Assembly (NCBI GenBank): GCA_022769625.1
Contig: JALEJP010000033.1
Span: 1 to 51,734 of the forward strand
Length of the DNA: 51,734 nt
Direction of reading: 5' to 3'
DNA from: Lachnospiraceae bacterium
GTDB taxonomy: Bacteria; Bacillota; Clostridia; Lachnospirales; Lachnospiraceae
Positions 25,383 to 34,400 of this stretch are shown in pieces. The notes beneath the pieces were generated by a model. The model worked only from the letters and a program-made list of their open reading frames with translations. It was not told where the DNA came from and made no database searches. The position numbers were made by a program, and so were the translations under genes. Numbering within the stretch: the first letter of the stretch is position 1; each line of letters starts with the position of its first letter.

Positions 25383-26243
25383 TCAGTCATTTTTCAACTC
25401 AAGTAATGCCTGATATATATCACGTTTTCCTACCCCGCGATCCTTTGCCACCCGTTTCATGGCTTCTTTTTTATCCAGCCCGCTGTCCAGATACTGCTGC
25501 ATGTGTTCCTGTATGCTGATTTCGTTCCATGCAGCCTGTTCTTCCTCTTTCATCTGCCGCCTGCTTCTTCCTTCCAGAACCAGAACACACTCTCCTTTGG
25601 GTTCTTCCTTTGTATAATGAGCAATTGCTGCAGACAGAGTCGTCCCAAAAGCAGTCTCATGCTTTTTCGTCAGTTCACGGCATATGGTAACTCTTCTGTC
25701 ACCAAGTACCTCCAACAGCTCCCCCAGCGTGCGCAGCAATCTGTGCGGCGCTTCGTATAAAACGATAGTTCTTGTCTCATTTTTTAATTCTTCGAGAATT
25801 GCCTGTTTTTCTTTTTTATCGGACGGAAGAAAGGCTTCAAAACAGAATCGTCTCGTAGGCAGACCGGAAAGCGTCAATGCCGTGACACAGGCGCAGGCAC
25901 CCGGAAGCGAGGTCACCTCTATGCCGTTTTCGTAGCACAGACGCACCAGATCCTCTCCCGGATCTGATATGGCAGGCGTCCCCGCGTCGGTGATCAGTGC
26001 CACATTTTTTCCCTTTTTCATTTCTTCTATTAAGGTATATGCCTTGTCTATTTTGTTGTACTCATGATAGCTGGTCATCGGCGTACGAATATCAAAATGA
26101 TTCAAAAGACGTATGCTGTTTCTTGTGTCCTCTGCAGCTATGATATCTGCCTCTTTCAGAATGCGCAGTACACGCATGGTGATATCTTCCAGATTTCCGA
26201 TGGGCGTCGCACACAGATACAGCTTTCCCTGATTTCCTTCCAT
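25383..26243 (-). CDS. rsmI: 16S rRNA (cytidine-1402-2'-O)-methyltransferase
   Basis: 286 residues. N-terminal GKLYLCATPIGNLEDITMR and AEDTRNSIRLLNHF, then LITDAGTPAISDPGEDLV and LPGACACVTALTLSGLPT, all diagnostic of RsmI (tetrapyrrole-methylase fold). It methylates C1402 ribose in the decoding centre. Last gene of the decarboxylase / gmk-like / holB / ricT / trmN6 / rsmI run, 46 bases after trmN6, with a terminator after it. Confidence 0.96.
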   Translation of the reverse strand: MEGNQGKLYLCATPIGNLEDITMRVLRILKEADIIAAEDTRNSIRLLNHFDIRTPMTSYHEYNKIDKAYTLIEEMKKGKNVALITDAGTPAISDPGEDLVRLCYENGIEVTSLPGACACVTALTLSGLPTRRFCFEAFLPSDKKEKQAILEELKNETRTIVLYEAPHRLLRTLGELLEVLGDRRVTICRELTKKHETAFGTTLSAAIAHYTKEEPKGECVLVLEGRSRRQMKEEEQAAWNEISIQEHMQQYLDSGLDKKEAMKRVAKDRGVGKRDIYQALLELKND

Positions 26244-26289
26244 AAAAATCTCCTCTTCCTGTAAATTTCCATCTCACAGAATCAGCTTC

Positions 26290-27027
26290 TCAATAACCGT
26301 AAATGTCATAAATTTCTTCTGTGTACACACCTTGTTCTTTGTATACAATCAATGGTGGTTCACAGGTGATTCTGGAATTTCCTCCTTTCAGAGCTTCAAT
26401 CAGGACCATGTTGGGTTCCTTATCCACATAGGGGTAGACCAGGCGCATGCGCTTTGGCTCAAGATCATATTTGACCAGCGTACAGAAAATTTCCGCCAAT
26501 CGGAAAGGACGGTGCACCATATAAAATCTTCCGCCATTTTTCAGAAGTTTTGCCGTCTGCTGTGCAATATCCTCCAGCGTACAGCATATCTCATGTCTTG
26601 CAATCATCTTTGCACTGTCCGGATTGACAAGACCATGATTTGCTACCATGTAGGGCGGATTACTGGTCACCACATCAAAAGAAGCCGGATCAAACAGCTT
26701 CCCGGCTTCCCTGATATCTCCTTCCACAATGGAAATGCGCTCCTCCAGATGATTGTATGCTACACTTCGTATAGCCATCCCGGCACTTTCATGCTGTATC
26801 TCAAGTCCGGTAAAATGTCTGCCTTTTGTCTTTGCCGCCATCAAAATGGGAATGATGCCGGTTCCCGTCCCGATATCAAGGACCTTCTCTCCTGTCCTCG
26901 CCCTGGCAAAACCTGAAAGAAGGACCGCATCCATACCAAAACAAAATTTCTTCGGATTCTGGATAATTTTAAATCCGCATCTTTGAAGTTCATCCAACCG
27001 TTCATCCGGATACAGTTTAATTGTCAT
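26290..27027 (-). CDS. TrmN6-like tRNA/DNA adenine N6-methyltransferase
   Basis: 245 residues, class I SAM methyltransferase. SAM-binding motif I is VLDIGTGTGIIPIL and the adenine-N6 catalytic motif is NPPYM. The N-terminal GFKIIQNPKKFCFGMDAVLLSGF is typical of the YabB/TrmN6 group that modifies A37 of tRNA1(Val) in E. coli. The substrate in Clostridia is inferred. Overlaps the end of ricT by 11 bases. Confidence 0.88.
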   Translation of the reverse strand: MTIKLYPDERLDELQRCGFKIIQNPKKFCFGMDAVLLSGFARARTGEKVLDIGTGTGIIPILMAAKTKGRHFTGLEIQHESAGMAIRSVAYNHLEERISIVEGDIREAGKLFDPASFDVVTSNPPYMVANHGLVNPDSAKMIARHEICCTLEDIAQQTAKLLKNGGRFYMVHRPFRLAEIFCTLVKYDLEPKRMRLVYPYVDKEPNMVLIEALKGGNSRITCEPPLIVYKEQGVYTEEIYDIYGY

Positions 27028-27937
27028 CTAATTTTGACTTTCCTTCCTTTTTCTCCATTGCTTCCAGCTTTTTCAGTTCTTTTTCTTCATTTTTGTTTGC
27101 AGCTGTAGTCTTTTCTTTCTTGCGTCTCGGTTTGAACTTGAGCTGTTTTACTTCATATTCGCGAATTTCCTTCTCATCGTCCAAATCAACAATAACCTTA
27201 ACTGTCTGACGCAGTACATTTACACTCTGTACCTCTCCCTTCAGTCCATCGTCCGCAGTCACACGATCTCCAACAGCCGGAAGGCGGCTGTTCAGGTATT
27301 CATAGGTCTCTTCCTCATTCTTCAGACAGCACATCAGTCTTCCGCAGACTCCTGAAATTTTGGTGGGATTCAGAGAAAGATTCTGCTCCTTTGCCATCTT
27401 GATCGAGACAGGTGCAAACTCTGACAAAAAGGTGTGACAGCAAAGAGGTCTTCCGCATATGCCAATGCCTCCGATCAGCTTCGTCTCATCGCGCACACCA
27501 ATCTGACGCAGCTCGATACGTGTCTTAAATACTGCCGCAAGATCTTTTACCAGATCACGGAAATCAATTCTTCCATCTGCGGTAAAATAAAAGAGTACTT
27601 TATTGTTGTCAAAAGTATATTCCGCATCGATCAGTTTCATTTCCAGTTTATGCTTACGTATCTTCTCTGCACAGATGCGCAGGGCATCCTTTTCCTTTGC
27701 ACGGTTACGCTCTACTCTGGCATCATCTTCCGGGGTTGCAATCCGCATCACTGCTTTCAACGGCTGCACCACCTGATCATCCGGTACCTCCTTTGGATTT
27801 GCCACAACGCTCCCGTACTCCACTCCTCTGGCTGTCTCAACAATTACATGGTCTCCTTTTTGAATCGGTAGCTTTTTCGGGTCAAAATAATATATTTTTC
27901 CGGCATTGCGGAAACGGACTCCGACAATTTTTATCAT
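27017..27937 (-). CDS. ricT: PSP1-domain protein RicT (YaaT)
   Basis: 306 residues. The PSP1 domain carries the conserved cysteine set GICGRPLCCHTF and SGVCGRLMCCLKNE, which in Bacillus RicT help hold [4Fe-4S] clusters in the RicAFT complex that directs mRNA maturation by RNase Y and affects sporulation and competence. The C-terminus is highly charged (KKEKTTAANKNEEKELKK). RicA/RicF are not in the window. The start overlaps the holB stop (ATGA). Confidence 0.92.
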   Translation of the reverse strand: MIKIVGVRFRNAGKIYYFDPKKLPIQKGDHVIVETARGVEYGSVVANPKEVPDDQVVQPLKAVMRIATPEDDARVERNRAKEKDALRICAEKIRKHKLEMKLIDAEYTFDNNKVLFYFTADGRIDFRDLVKDLAAVFKTRIELRQIGVRDETKLIGGIGICGRPLCCHTFLSEFAPVSIKMAKEQNLSLNPTKISGVCGRLMCCLKNEEETYEYLNSRLPAVGDRVTADDGLKGEVQSVNVLRQTVKVIVDLDDEKEIREYEVKQLKFKPRRKKEKTTAANKNEEKELKKLEAMEKKEGKSKLDDN

Positions 27938-28932
27938 GATACTAGATTCTCCTTTATAAGCAGGAACAAAAGCTCCATCGTCAGGTCAAAATTTACATTA
28001 GCATTCAGACGGGTTTTCGCCTTTTGGAGTCCTTTGATAATATTTTCAATGCCCTCATAAGAGCTTTTCTTAATCTGGTCACTAATCACATTTACCTGAT
28101 CCTTGAAAATCAGACCATTGATATCTCTGGTAGCCTTAAAGTACAGAATATCACGATACCATACTGCCAGAAAATCCAGATAATCCTGGATATCCATTTT
28201 GAACTCCGAAACAGATTTTACCGTCGCTATAATATCATTTATTTCCATTCTGGATACATTCTTCAACAAATGCAAAGCAGAATTTTTTATCTCATTAAAA
28301 TTCTCTGATGTAGCAAGCTGCACTGCTTTACCTATATTTCCCTGTGCGAAAGCCACACATACATCCGCTTCGTAATCCGGTATCTGTACATGCTCCATCA
28401 GATATTTTTTTACTTTGTCATCCGGAACCGGCTTCAGTGACAGCATCACACATCTTGACAGAATCGTTGGCAAAAGTGCTGATGCATTATTCGCCAGCAG
28501 AAGAATAACGGTGTATGCAGGCGGTTCTTCTATCGTTTTCAGAAGTGCATTCTGTGCCTGCACTGTCATCTTCTCTGCATCCGGTACAATATATACCTTG
28601 TATTTTCCACTATATGGTTTGATAGGAACATCATTTACTACCTGTTCCCGTATGTCATCCACACTGATACTGTTTGGTTTTTCATGTGTCACATGTATAA
28701 TATCAGGGTGGTTGCCGCTCTCTGCCTGTTTGCACGAATGGCAGCTTCTGCAGGGCTCTATGCCTCCCTTTTCACACTGAAGTGCCTCCGCGAATACATC
28801 CGCCAGCAGCTTCTTTCCGCATCCTTTTTCACCGCTCAATATATAAGCATGAGAAACCTTTCCAAGCTTCATCGCATTTTCCAGATGTGTAATAATCTGC
28901 TCGTGTCCCATAATATCATCAAATCCAGGCAT
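27934..28932 (-). CDS. holB: DNA polymerase III delta-prime subunit
   Basis: 332 residues, clamp-loader AAA+ subunit. Walker-type loop LSGEKGCGKKLLA, a zinc-binding cysteine cluster (CEKGGIEPCRSCHSC), and the switch region LLKTIEEPPAYTVILLLANN with SRC sensor 1 (LSRCVML). It helps load the beta clamp at the fork. Overlaps ricT by four bases. An extended -10 promoter lies about 90 bases upstream (29022-29027). Confidence 0.93.
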   Translation of the reverse strand: MPGFDDIMGHEQIITHLENAMKLGKVSHAYILSGEKGCGKKLLADVFAEALQCEKGGIEPCRSCHSCKQAESGNHPDIIHVTHEKPNSISVDDIREQVVNDVPIKPYSGKYKVYIVPDAEKMTVQAQNALLKTIEEPPAYTVILLLANNASALLPTILSRCVMLSLKPVPDDKVKKYLMEHVQIPDYEADVCVAFAQGNIGKAVQLATSENFNEIKNSALHLLKNVSRMEINDIIATVKSVSEFKMDIQDYLDFLAVWYRDILYFKATRDINGLIFKDQVNVISDQIKKSSYEGIENIIKGLQKAKTRLNANVNFDLTMELLFLLIKENLVS

Positions 28933-29021
28933 GTCTTCACCCCTTTTCCATTCTTTCGTTCTGTATCAGTCCCTGCCAGGACTGCTTTACGCTCCGCTCC
29001 CAAAGGAGCTACGCAGGTAAC

Positions 29022-29027
29022 ATTATA
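29022..29027 (-). promoter_or_regulatory. Extended -10 promoter element before holB
   Basis: Minus-strand TGG-TATAAT just after the guanylate-kinase-like stop codon. No good -35 is visible, as is usual for extended -10 promoters. It would give holB and the downstream genes a second start independent of the decarboxylase promoter. Confidence 0.5.
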
Positions 29028-29047
29028 CCATAGTTTTCACTCTTTAC

Positions 29048-29647
29048 CTAGCTTTTTTTCCGGGTTTCGGAAATAAATGAGGCAATCTCGTCCATGCATC
29101 TGAGACGGTCACCATTGTTGCAGAAACGGCGGGTAATTCCGGCTTTTCTGATGTTCTCTTCCGAAAAGTCTTTATTATCTGCCAGATACCTGCGGCACAG
29201 TTCGTCATAGTTCGGGCTGGCCTGTCCGCGTTCACGAATCAACGCCCTCTCCAGTCGTACATCATCTGCAACTTCTATATAAATCGGCACAATTTTGTCT
29301 GTGCCATAATATTCCCGCAGCTTCTCATAGGAAACCAGAGTTCCTATGGCAATATAATCTTTGTTTTGCAAATCTATGTTTTCATCATCTACAGTAAAAT
29401 ATTTCCACACGCCGCCAACTACCTGATAGGCGCGCAGCTCGATCACCTTTCCGGCGCGCTCCAGTTCGTTTAATTTCTCTTCGTTTACAAAATGATACTG
29501 CACCCCGTCGGTCTCATTGGCGCGGGCCGGTCTTGTGGTATACAGTATTATCTGATTCAGATGGAGTTCCTTCCGCCCCAGAATATTTGCAAAAATTGTA
29601 TCTTTACCGGATGAACTTTTGCCCATCACGTAAAATATTTTTCCCAT
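29048..29647 (-). CDS. Guanylate-kinase-like protein
   Basis: 199 residues. P-loop MGKSSSGKDT (8-17) and the GMP-binding-type stretch LYTTRPARANETDGVQYHFV match the guanylate kinase fold, although the middle and C-terminus differ from canonical Gmk. It occupies the slot that thymidylate kinase (tmk) holds in Bacillus between the decarboxylase and holB. Substrate therefore open: GMP is likely by motif, another nucleotide possible. Start set at 29647, after GAGGAATCAA; upstream in-frame starts lack a ribosome site. Confidence 0.78.
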   Translation of the reverse strand: MGKIFYVMGKSSSGKDTIFANILGRKELHLNQIILYTTRPARANETDGVQYHFVNEEKLNELERAGKVIELRAYQVVGGVWKYFTVDDENIDLQNKDYIAIGTLVSYEKLREYYGTDKIVPIYIEVADDVRLERALIRERGQASPNYDELCRRYLADNKDFSEENIRKAGITRRFCNNGDRLRCMDEIASFISETRKKS

Positions 29648-29724
29648 TTGATTCCTCTTTATGTGATTCCGCATCATCCTGCACCACAAGCAGAACGATA
29701 CGCAAAACCTTCTGTTTTATTTTC

Positions 29725-31200
29725 CTAGCTTAACACATCATGATCTGATTGAACAGTTTTTTCTATATTATCCAGCACCTCGATCTGCTCCCCCGCAAAA
29801 TCCTCAAGTCCCTGGAACTGAAATCCCAGTCCCCGATAATTCTCCAGCTTGTACAGAAGCTCCTGTCCAATCCGCTCTCCCGGCACAAGCATTGGTATTC
29901 CCGGCGGATACAGATACAGAAATTCTCCGGACACCAACCCTTCACTTTCTGTCAGCAATACACTTTTCTTTTTCCCCCCAAAAGCCTGATTCATACTGCA
30001 GCAGATTTCATTTTTTGTGACGATATCTCTGATGGAACCACCATCCTCCTTCTGGTTTGCTGCACATTCCGAAGGGAATCGTCCGATCTGCTCATCAATG
30101 CCTTTTATCCCGGCAAACAGTCTTTCAAATCCCTCATCTGTGTCACAAAGGGAGGTCAGTGCCAGCGCATAGGTTCCTGCTGCCATCTCAAGCTCCAGAC
30201 TGTACTGGCGAAGCAGCATCCTCTGCAGTTCATTTCCCGCTATTTTACAGTTTTTTACAGAAAAAATCAGTTTGGAACGGTCAAAATCCCGGATGCTGTT
30301 TTTTCCGACAATATCCCGATTTACAAGACGTATCCTTTGCAGCTCCCCTGCTCTTTTATACAGACACTCCAGACGGTCTGCAAACTTTGCAAATGCTTCT
30401 TTTCCCTGTTCTTTCACATAACGAATACACTCATCAATCCCCGCCATTAAAAGATACGACGGACTGCTTGTCTGATACATCTGCAAAAACTGGCGCAGCT
30501 TCTCTCTGTTCACCAGGTTTCCATTTACATGGAGCAAAGCCGTCTGAGTGTAGGCAGGCAGAGTTTTATGTAAACTGTGAATCACAAGATCCGCCCCAAG
30601 ATGAACCGAGTTTTCCGGAAAATAATCCGAGAGTCCGAAATGTGCACCGTGAGCTTCATCTACGATCAAAGGTTTCCCAAACGTATGTGCAATTTGGGCA
30701 ATGCTCTTTACATCTGATACAATACCGTCATAGGTTGGCGAAGTAATCATCACCGCCTCAATTTCCGGATGGCGGATCAGCTCCTGTCTTACATCCTCCG
30801 GATGGATACCACCATTTAAGCAAAAATCCTCCTGCATCTCCGGGTACAGATAATACACGTTCAGATTGCGGATCAACGCCGCGTGATAAGCCGCTTTATG
30901 GCAGTTTCTCGCCATCAGGATCGTATGACTGGCGCAGGCAGAGATGGCACTTAGAATCCCGCCGGTACTTCCGTTTATCAAAAAATGGGATTCTTCTGAA
31001 CCATATAGTTTTGCAGCTCTGTCCTGTGCTTCCAGAAGGATTCCTTCCGCATGATGGAGATTATCAAATCCCTCCACCTCTGTAATATCTACTTTGTACG
31101 GATTAAATACAGCATTCTTCTGTCTCTTATGTCCAGGCATGTGAAAAGGGTAAATACAGGAATTTCCATAGTTTTCCAGTTTGTTGTGCAGTTCTCCCAT
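29725..31200 (-). CDS. Orn/Lys/Arg decarboxylase (PLP, YaaO/SpeA-like)
   Basis: 491 residues, fold-type I PLP enzyme. N-terminal YPFHMPGHKRQ, then INGSTGGILSAISA, the aspartate of VDEAHGAH (181-187) that contacts PLP nitrogen, and SLHKTLPAYTQ with the Schiff-base lysine K212. It decarboxylates a basic amino acid to make a polyamine precursor (agmatine, cadaverine or putrescine); which one is not readable here. The frame is open 72 codons further upstream, but AGGAGG before 31200 and a promoter at 31322-31350 within that extension fix the start. Confidence 0.9.
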   Translation of the reverse strand: MGELHNKLENYGNSCIYPFHMPGHKRQKNAVFNPYKVDITEVEGFDNLHHAEGILLEAQDRAAKLYGSEESHFLINGSTGGILSAISACASHTILMARNCHKAAYHAALIRNLNVYYLYPEMQEDFCLNGGIHPEDVRQELIRHPEIEAVMITSPTYDGIVSDVKSIAQIAHTFGKPLIVDEAHGAHFGLSDYFPENSVHLGADLVIHSLHKTLPAYTQTALLHVNGNLVNREKLRQFLQMYQTSSPSYLLMAGIDECIRYVKEQGKEAFAKFADRLECLYKRAGELQRIRLVNRDIVGKNSIRDFDRSKLIFSVKNCKIAGNELQRMLLRQYSLELEMAAGTYALALTSLCDTDEGFERLFAGIKGIDEQIGRFPSECAANQKEDGGSIRDIVTKNEICCSMNQAFGGKKKSVLLTESEGLVSGEFLYLYPPGIPMLVPGERIGQELLYKLENYRGLGFQFQGLEDFAGEQIEVLDNIEKTVQSDHDVLS

Positions 31201-31321
31201 AGTCCAACCTCCTCTGATACACCAAACAATCTTTCCGTTACGATCCACAGCATAAAATGTCGTCAGCAAACTTGTTTCACTTTCCTTTGCCCACAACCTG
31301 CTGCCTGTTTCTGATAGTATC

Positions 31322-31350
31322 ATAATACATTTGGAGCAAAAAGAAAACAA
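31322..31350 (-). promoter_or_regulatory. Decarboxylase operon promoter
   Basis: Minus-strand -35 TTGTTT (31345-31350), 17-base spacer, -10 TATTAT (31322-31327). The -35 overlaps the U-rich tail of the GH101 terminator. Confidence 0.55.
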
Positions 31351-31438
31351 AAGGTTCCCCGAAGTTTTCTCCGGGAAACCTTTTGTTGTGTGAAACCTGC
31401 ATACCGCAGGTTTCACAATAACTCAGACCACAAGTCTG
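31349..31438 (-). terminator. GH101 terminator preceded by two further hairpins
   Basis: Three consecutive hairpins follow the GH101 stop on the minus strand. They are CAGAC/GTCTG (31424-31438), a perfect 12-base repeat TGTGAAACCTGC / GCAGGTTTCACA (31389-31417), and the terminator AAAAGGTT-CCCG / CGGG-AACCTTTT (31349-31384) followed by a U-rich run. Confidence 0.85.
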
Positions 31439-31446
31439 TCCTGTCT

Positions 31447-34400
31447 TTACTTGAAGGCTGAAATTTTCTCTGCTGTATACTGCAGAATCAGAGCTGCATC
31501 TCTGGTATCTGCTGCACCATCGCCATTTACATCAGCACTTGCTGCCTGTTCTGCAGACAGAGTCGTCAGTTCCGCTGCGCTGCGAAGAACTGCTGTACTG
31601 TCACTTGTGGTAACTGCACCATCACCATCCACATCACCCAGGAGACGTGCTTCTGCAACTTTCAGGGTCAGAGTCTTAACCGCTGCGTTTACCTCACTCT
31701 GTACGGCATCGTCATCATAGTATACTTTTTCTGCTTCTGCTGTTACATCTGCCAATCCTTCAATAGTAGATGCCACATAAGAATCTGCACCTGCCAGAAC
31801 TTCTTTTGCCTTTATAAGCATTGCTTCCAAAGCTGCCTTGTTGCCCTTCATTTCCAGTTTGATAATCGCATCGATCAAATTTGCATATGCATCGCTGATG
31901 TCGCTGTCACCTCTGTTCTGATCTGCTATAACTGCTTCTGCCGCATCAATGGCATCCTTCAGATTTTCAATACTTCCGCTTGTATAAGGACCATCCAGCA
32001 GGTCTTTTGCTGCTTCAATCAGGCTCTCCAGTGAAGAAATATCTGCTTTCTTAGCCATCTTGAACAGTTCTTCCAGAACTGCGTATGCTGCATTGTCAAC
32101 AGCTTCCTGAGAAGCATCCTGATCAGCCAGTACTGTCTTACCTGCTTCTACTGCCTCTGCCAGAGCTTCTGTCTCTTTGTAATTTTCACCCAGTGCAAGA
32201 ATCTGTTCCGCTGCCTTGATGGCTGTCTCCAGATGAAGCTTCTGTACACCATACTCAAGGTCACCAAATGCTGCAATCAGATTTGCAAGTGCTGTATCGA
32301 TATCTTTCTGTGCCGCATTGTTATCAGCCAGTACTGCTTCTGCCGCTGCAACAGCCTTTTCTACTGCCGCCCAGCTCTCTGCTGTGTACTCAGATGCATC
32401 AAGGCTCTTGATCATTGCAACAACCTTCTCAAGTCCTGCGCTGGTATTCATCTTATTCAGGTATTCCTGACTTGCTTTCAGAGCTGCTTTTGCTTCATCC
32501 AGTGCCTCTTTCGCTGCCTGCTTCTCTTCTTCTGTCGCATTCGGATCAGCCAGAACCGCATCGTATGCTGCTTTTGCTTCATCCCTAAGCTCAGCCTGAA
32601 GATCGATCAGTTCAGCCAGAAGGACTTTGATCTCATTATTGATTGCCAAAATCTCATCGTCCTCTGCTGATGCTTTCTTTGCTTCCAGTGCCTCGATCTT
32701 GTTTGCTCTTAAGTAAGCCTTTTCCTGTGTCGTTTCATAAGTTCCTGCGGAGTACAGCAGGATATCTGCGATAGATGCATAGGAATTGCTTCCCTGAAGT
32801 ACACGAATCTGCAGATAATGTCCTTTTGCTCCGTTTGGAAGGACAAGTGTCTCTACGCTTCCGCTCTTACTGTTGGTTGCCGTGATTGTTCCGGATGAAA
32901 TACCATCTGTAATCGTATGTGTGCTGCTGTCGAATGTATCACCCACAACAATTTCATACTTCTGAACCAGACCATTGCTTCCGCTTCTCTGTCTGAGTGC
33001 TTTTGTTTCAAATTCTGTTACATCCTCAGCCAGCTGAACGGTCAGGATAGCCGGATTGCTTGCAGATACTACAAAACCTGCACCTGCCCAGTTCGAATGC
33101 CAGATCGTTCCGCCGTTTCCATCGGCAACGTTCCATGCCTTTCCATCTTCTCCGGATTTTTCCTCTGTATTTGCCCATACATTTTCGAAAGTAGCCGTTT
33201 TCTGATAATCGCGAATCAGCTGTACTGCGCAGCACAGAGTCATCGGCTCGCCGTCAAATTCTGCAGTTGCAGTAATCATCGCAGAACCATAGCCTGTGAA
33301 GCTTACTACGCCGTTCTCGTCAACATATGCTACATTCTCATTTGAGGATGCCCATGTTACCTCTTTATCCTTGTCTGCTTCATTAATAAATGTTACATCG
33401 AGATCAACTTTATCTTTTGCAGATGTGCGGATAATACTTGTCTCAGAAATTGTCATACCAGCTTTTCTGATTTCCACATTATCCAGGATGAAATCTCCGT
33501 ATCCGCTGAAGGTCTGTGCACCGCTGCCTGCAGATGCCAGATCCTGCATATCTGCTCCCACATCGGTAGAATAAATACCGAACCAGCTCTGTCCGGACTC
33601 ACTTGCTGTGAAGCTGAATCCATAGCTCTTTGTTTCACCGATTGCTGCCGGCATTGCACAGCTCTTAACATTTGTATTTCTTCCATCACCTACGCGAACT
33701 TCATAGGTACCCTCACTACCCATCTGATAATCGAAGGAAACATAATAGGTCTCACCCGGTTCAAAATGGAAGTTCTGAGGAATCGTCTGATAAATCATGG
33801 ACTCTTCCTGATACAGACCATTAATCTTTACAGACCAGTTGCCATCCAGAACATCATCAACTCTCTTATCCTTATATCCTGCATTGGAATACGGTTCATG
33901 TGCTTCTGACAGATGAATTCTGTTATCTGTTACATAATAGGAAGCAGAATAATATGGATTAGCCGGTCCTGAAATAACAAACGGCCAGATACCCTGTGCA
34001 TTGTCTTCAAAATCGTTTTTCAGAGAAGTGATAATACCATTCTCATCCGTAGCTTTCACTACATCCATCTTTGTCTCTACCACACGTACATCATCAAAAT
34101 AGGTAGCACCTTCACCTGCCTCACGGCTCAGTGTCAGTGTCACATCTCCGCTTTCCGGTGCAGTAAAGAATACATACATATTCTGGAAGTAACTGGAGGT
34201 ATCTCCCTTTGCCAGTGTAGCACCGCTGCCGGTATGATGCTGGTCAGAGGATACCAGGTTATATGCAAAGGATCTCTCGGTATAGTTATTTCCAAGAATC
34301 TCATCGCCTGCTTTTACAGTCATATATGCTTTTGCGTCACTTCTGTTATCCACTCCGATATACGCTGCATATTTCTGTCCCGGTTTCAGGTTGGTCAGAG

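Noticed and set aside
31201-31416. 72-codon upstream extension of the Orn/Lys/Arg decarboxylase
   Set aside because: It would begin upstream of the best promoter and within the GH101 terminator. A strong AGGAGG marks the ATG at 31200.
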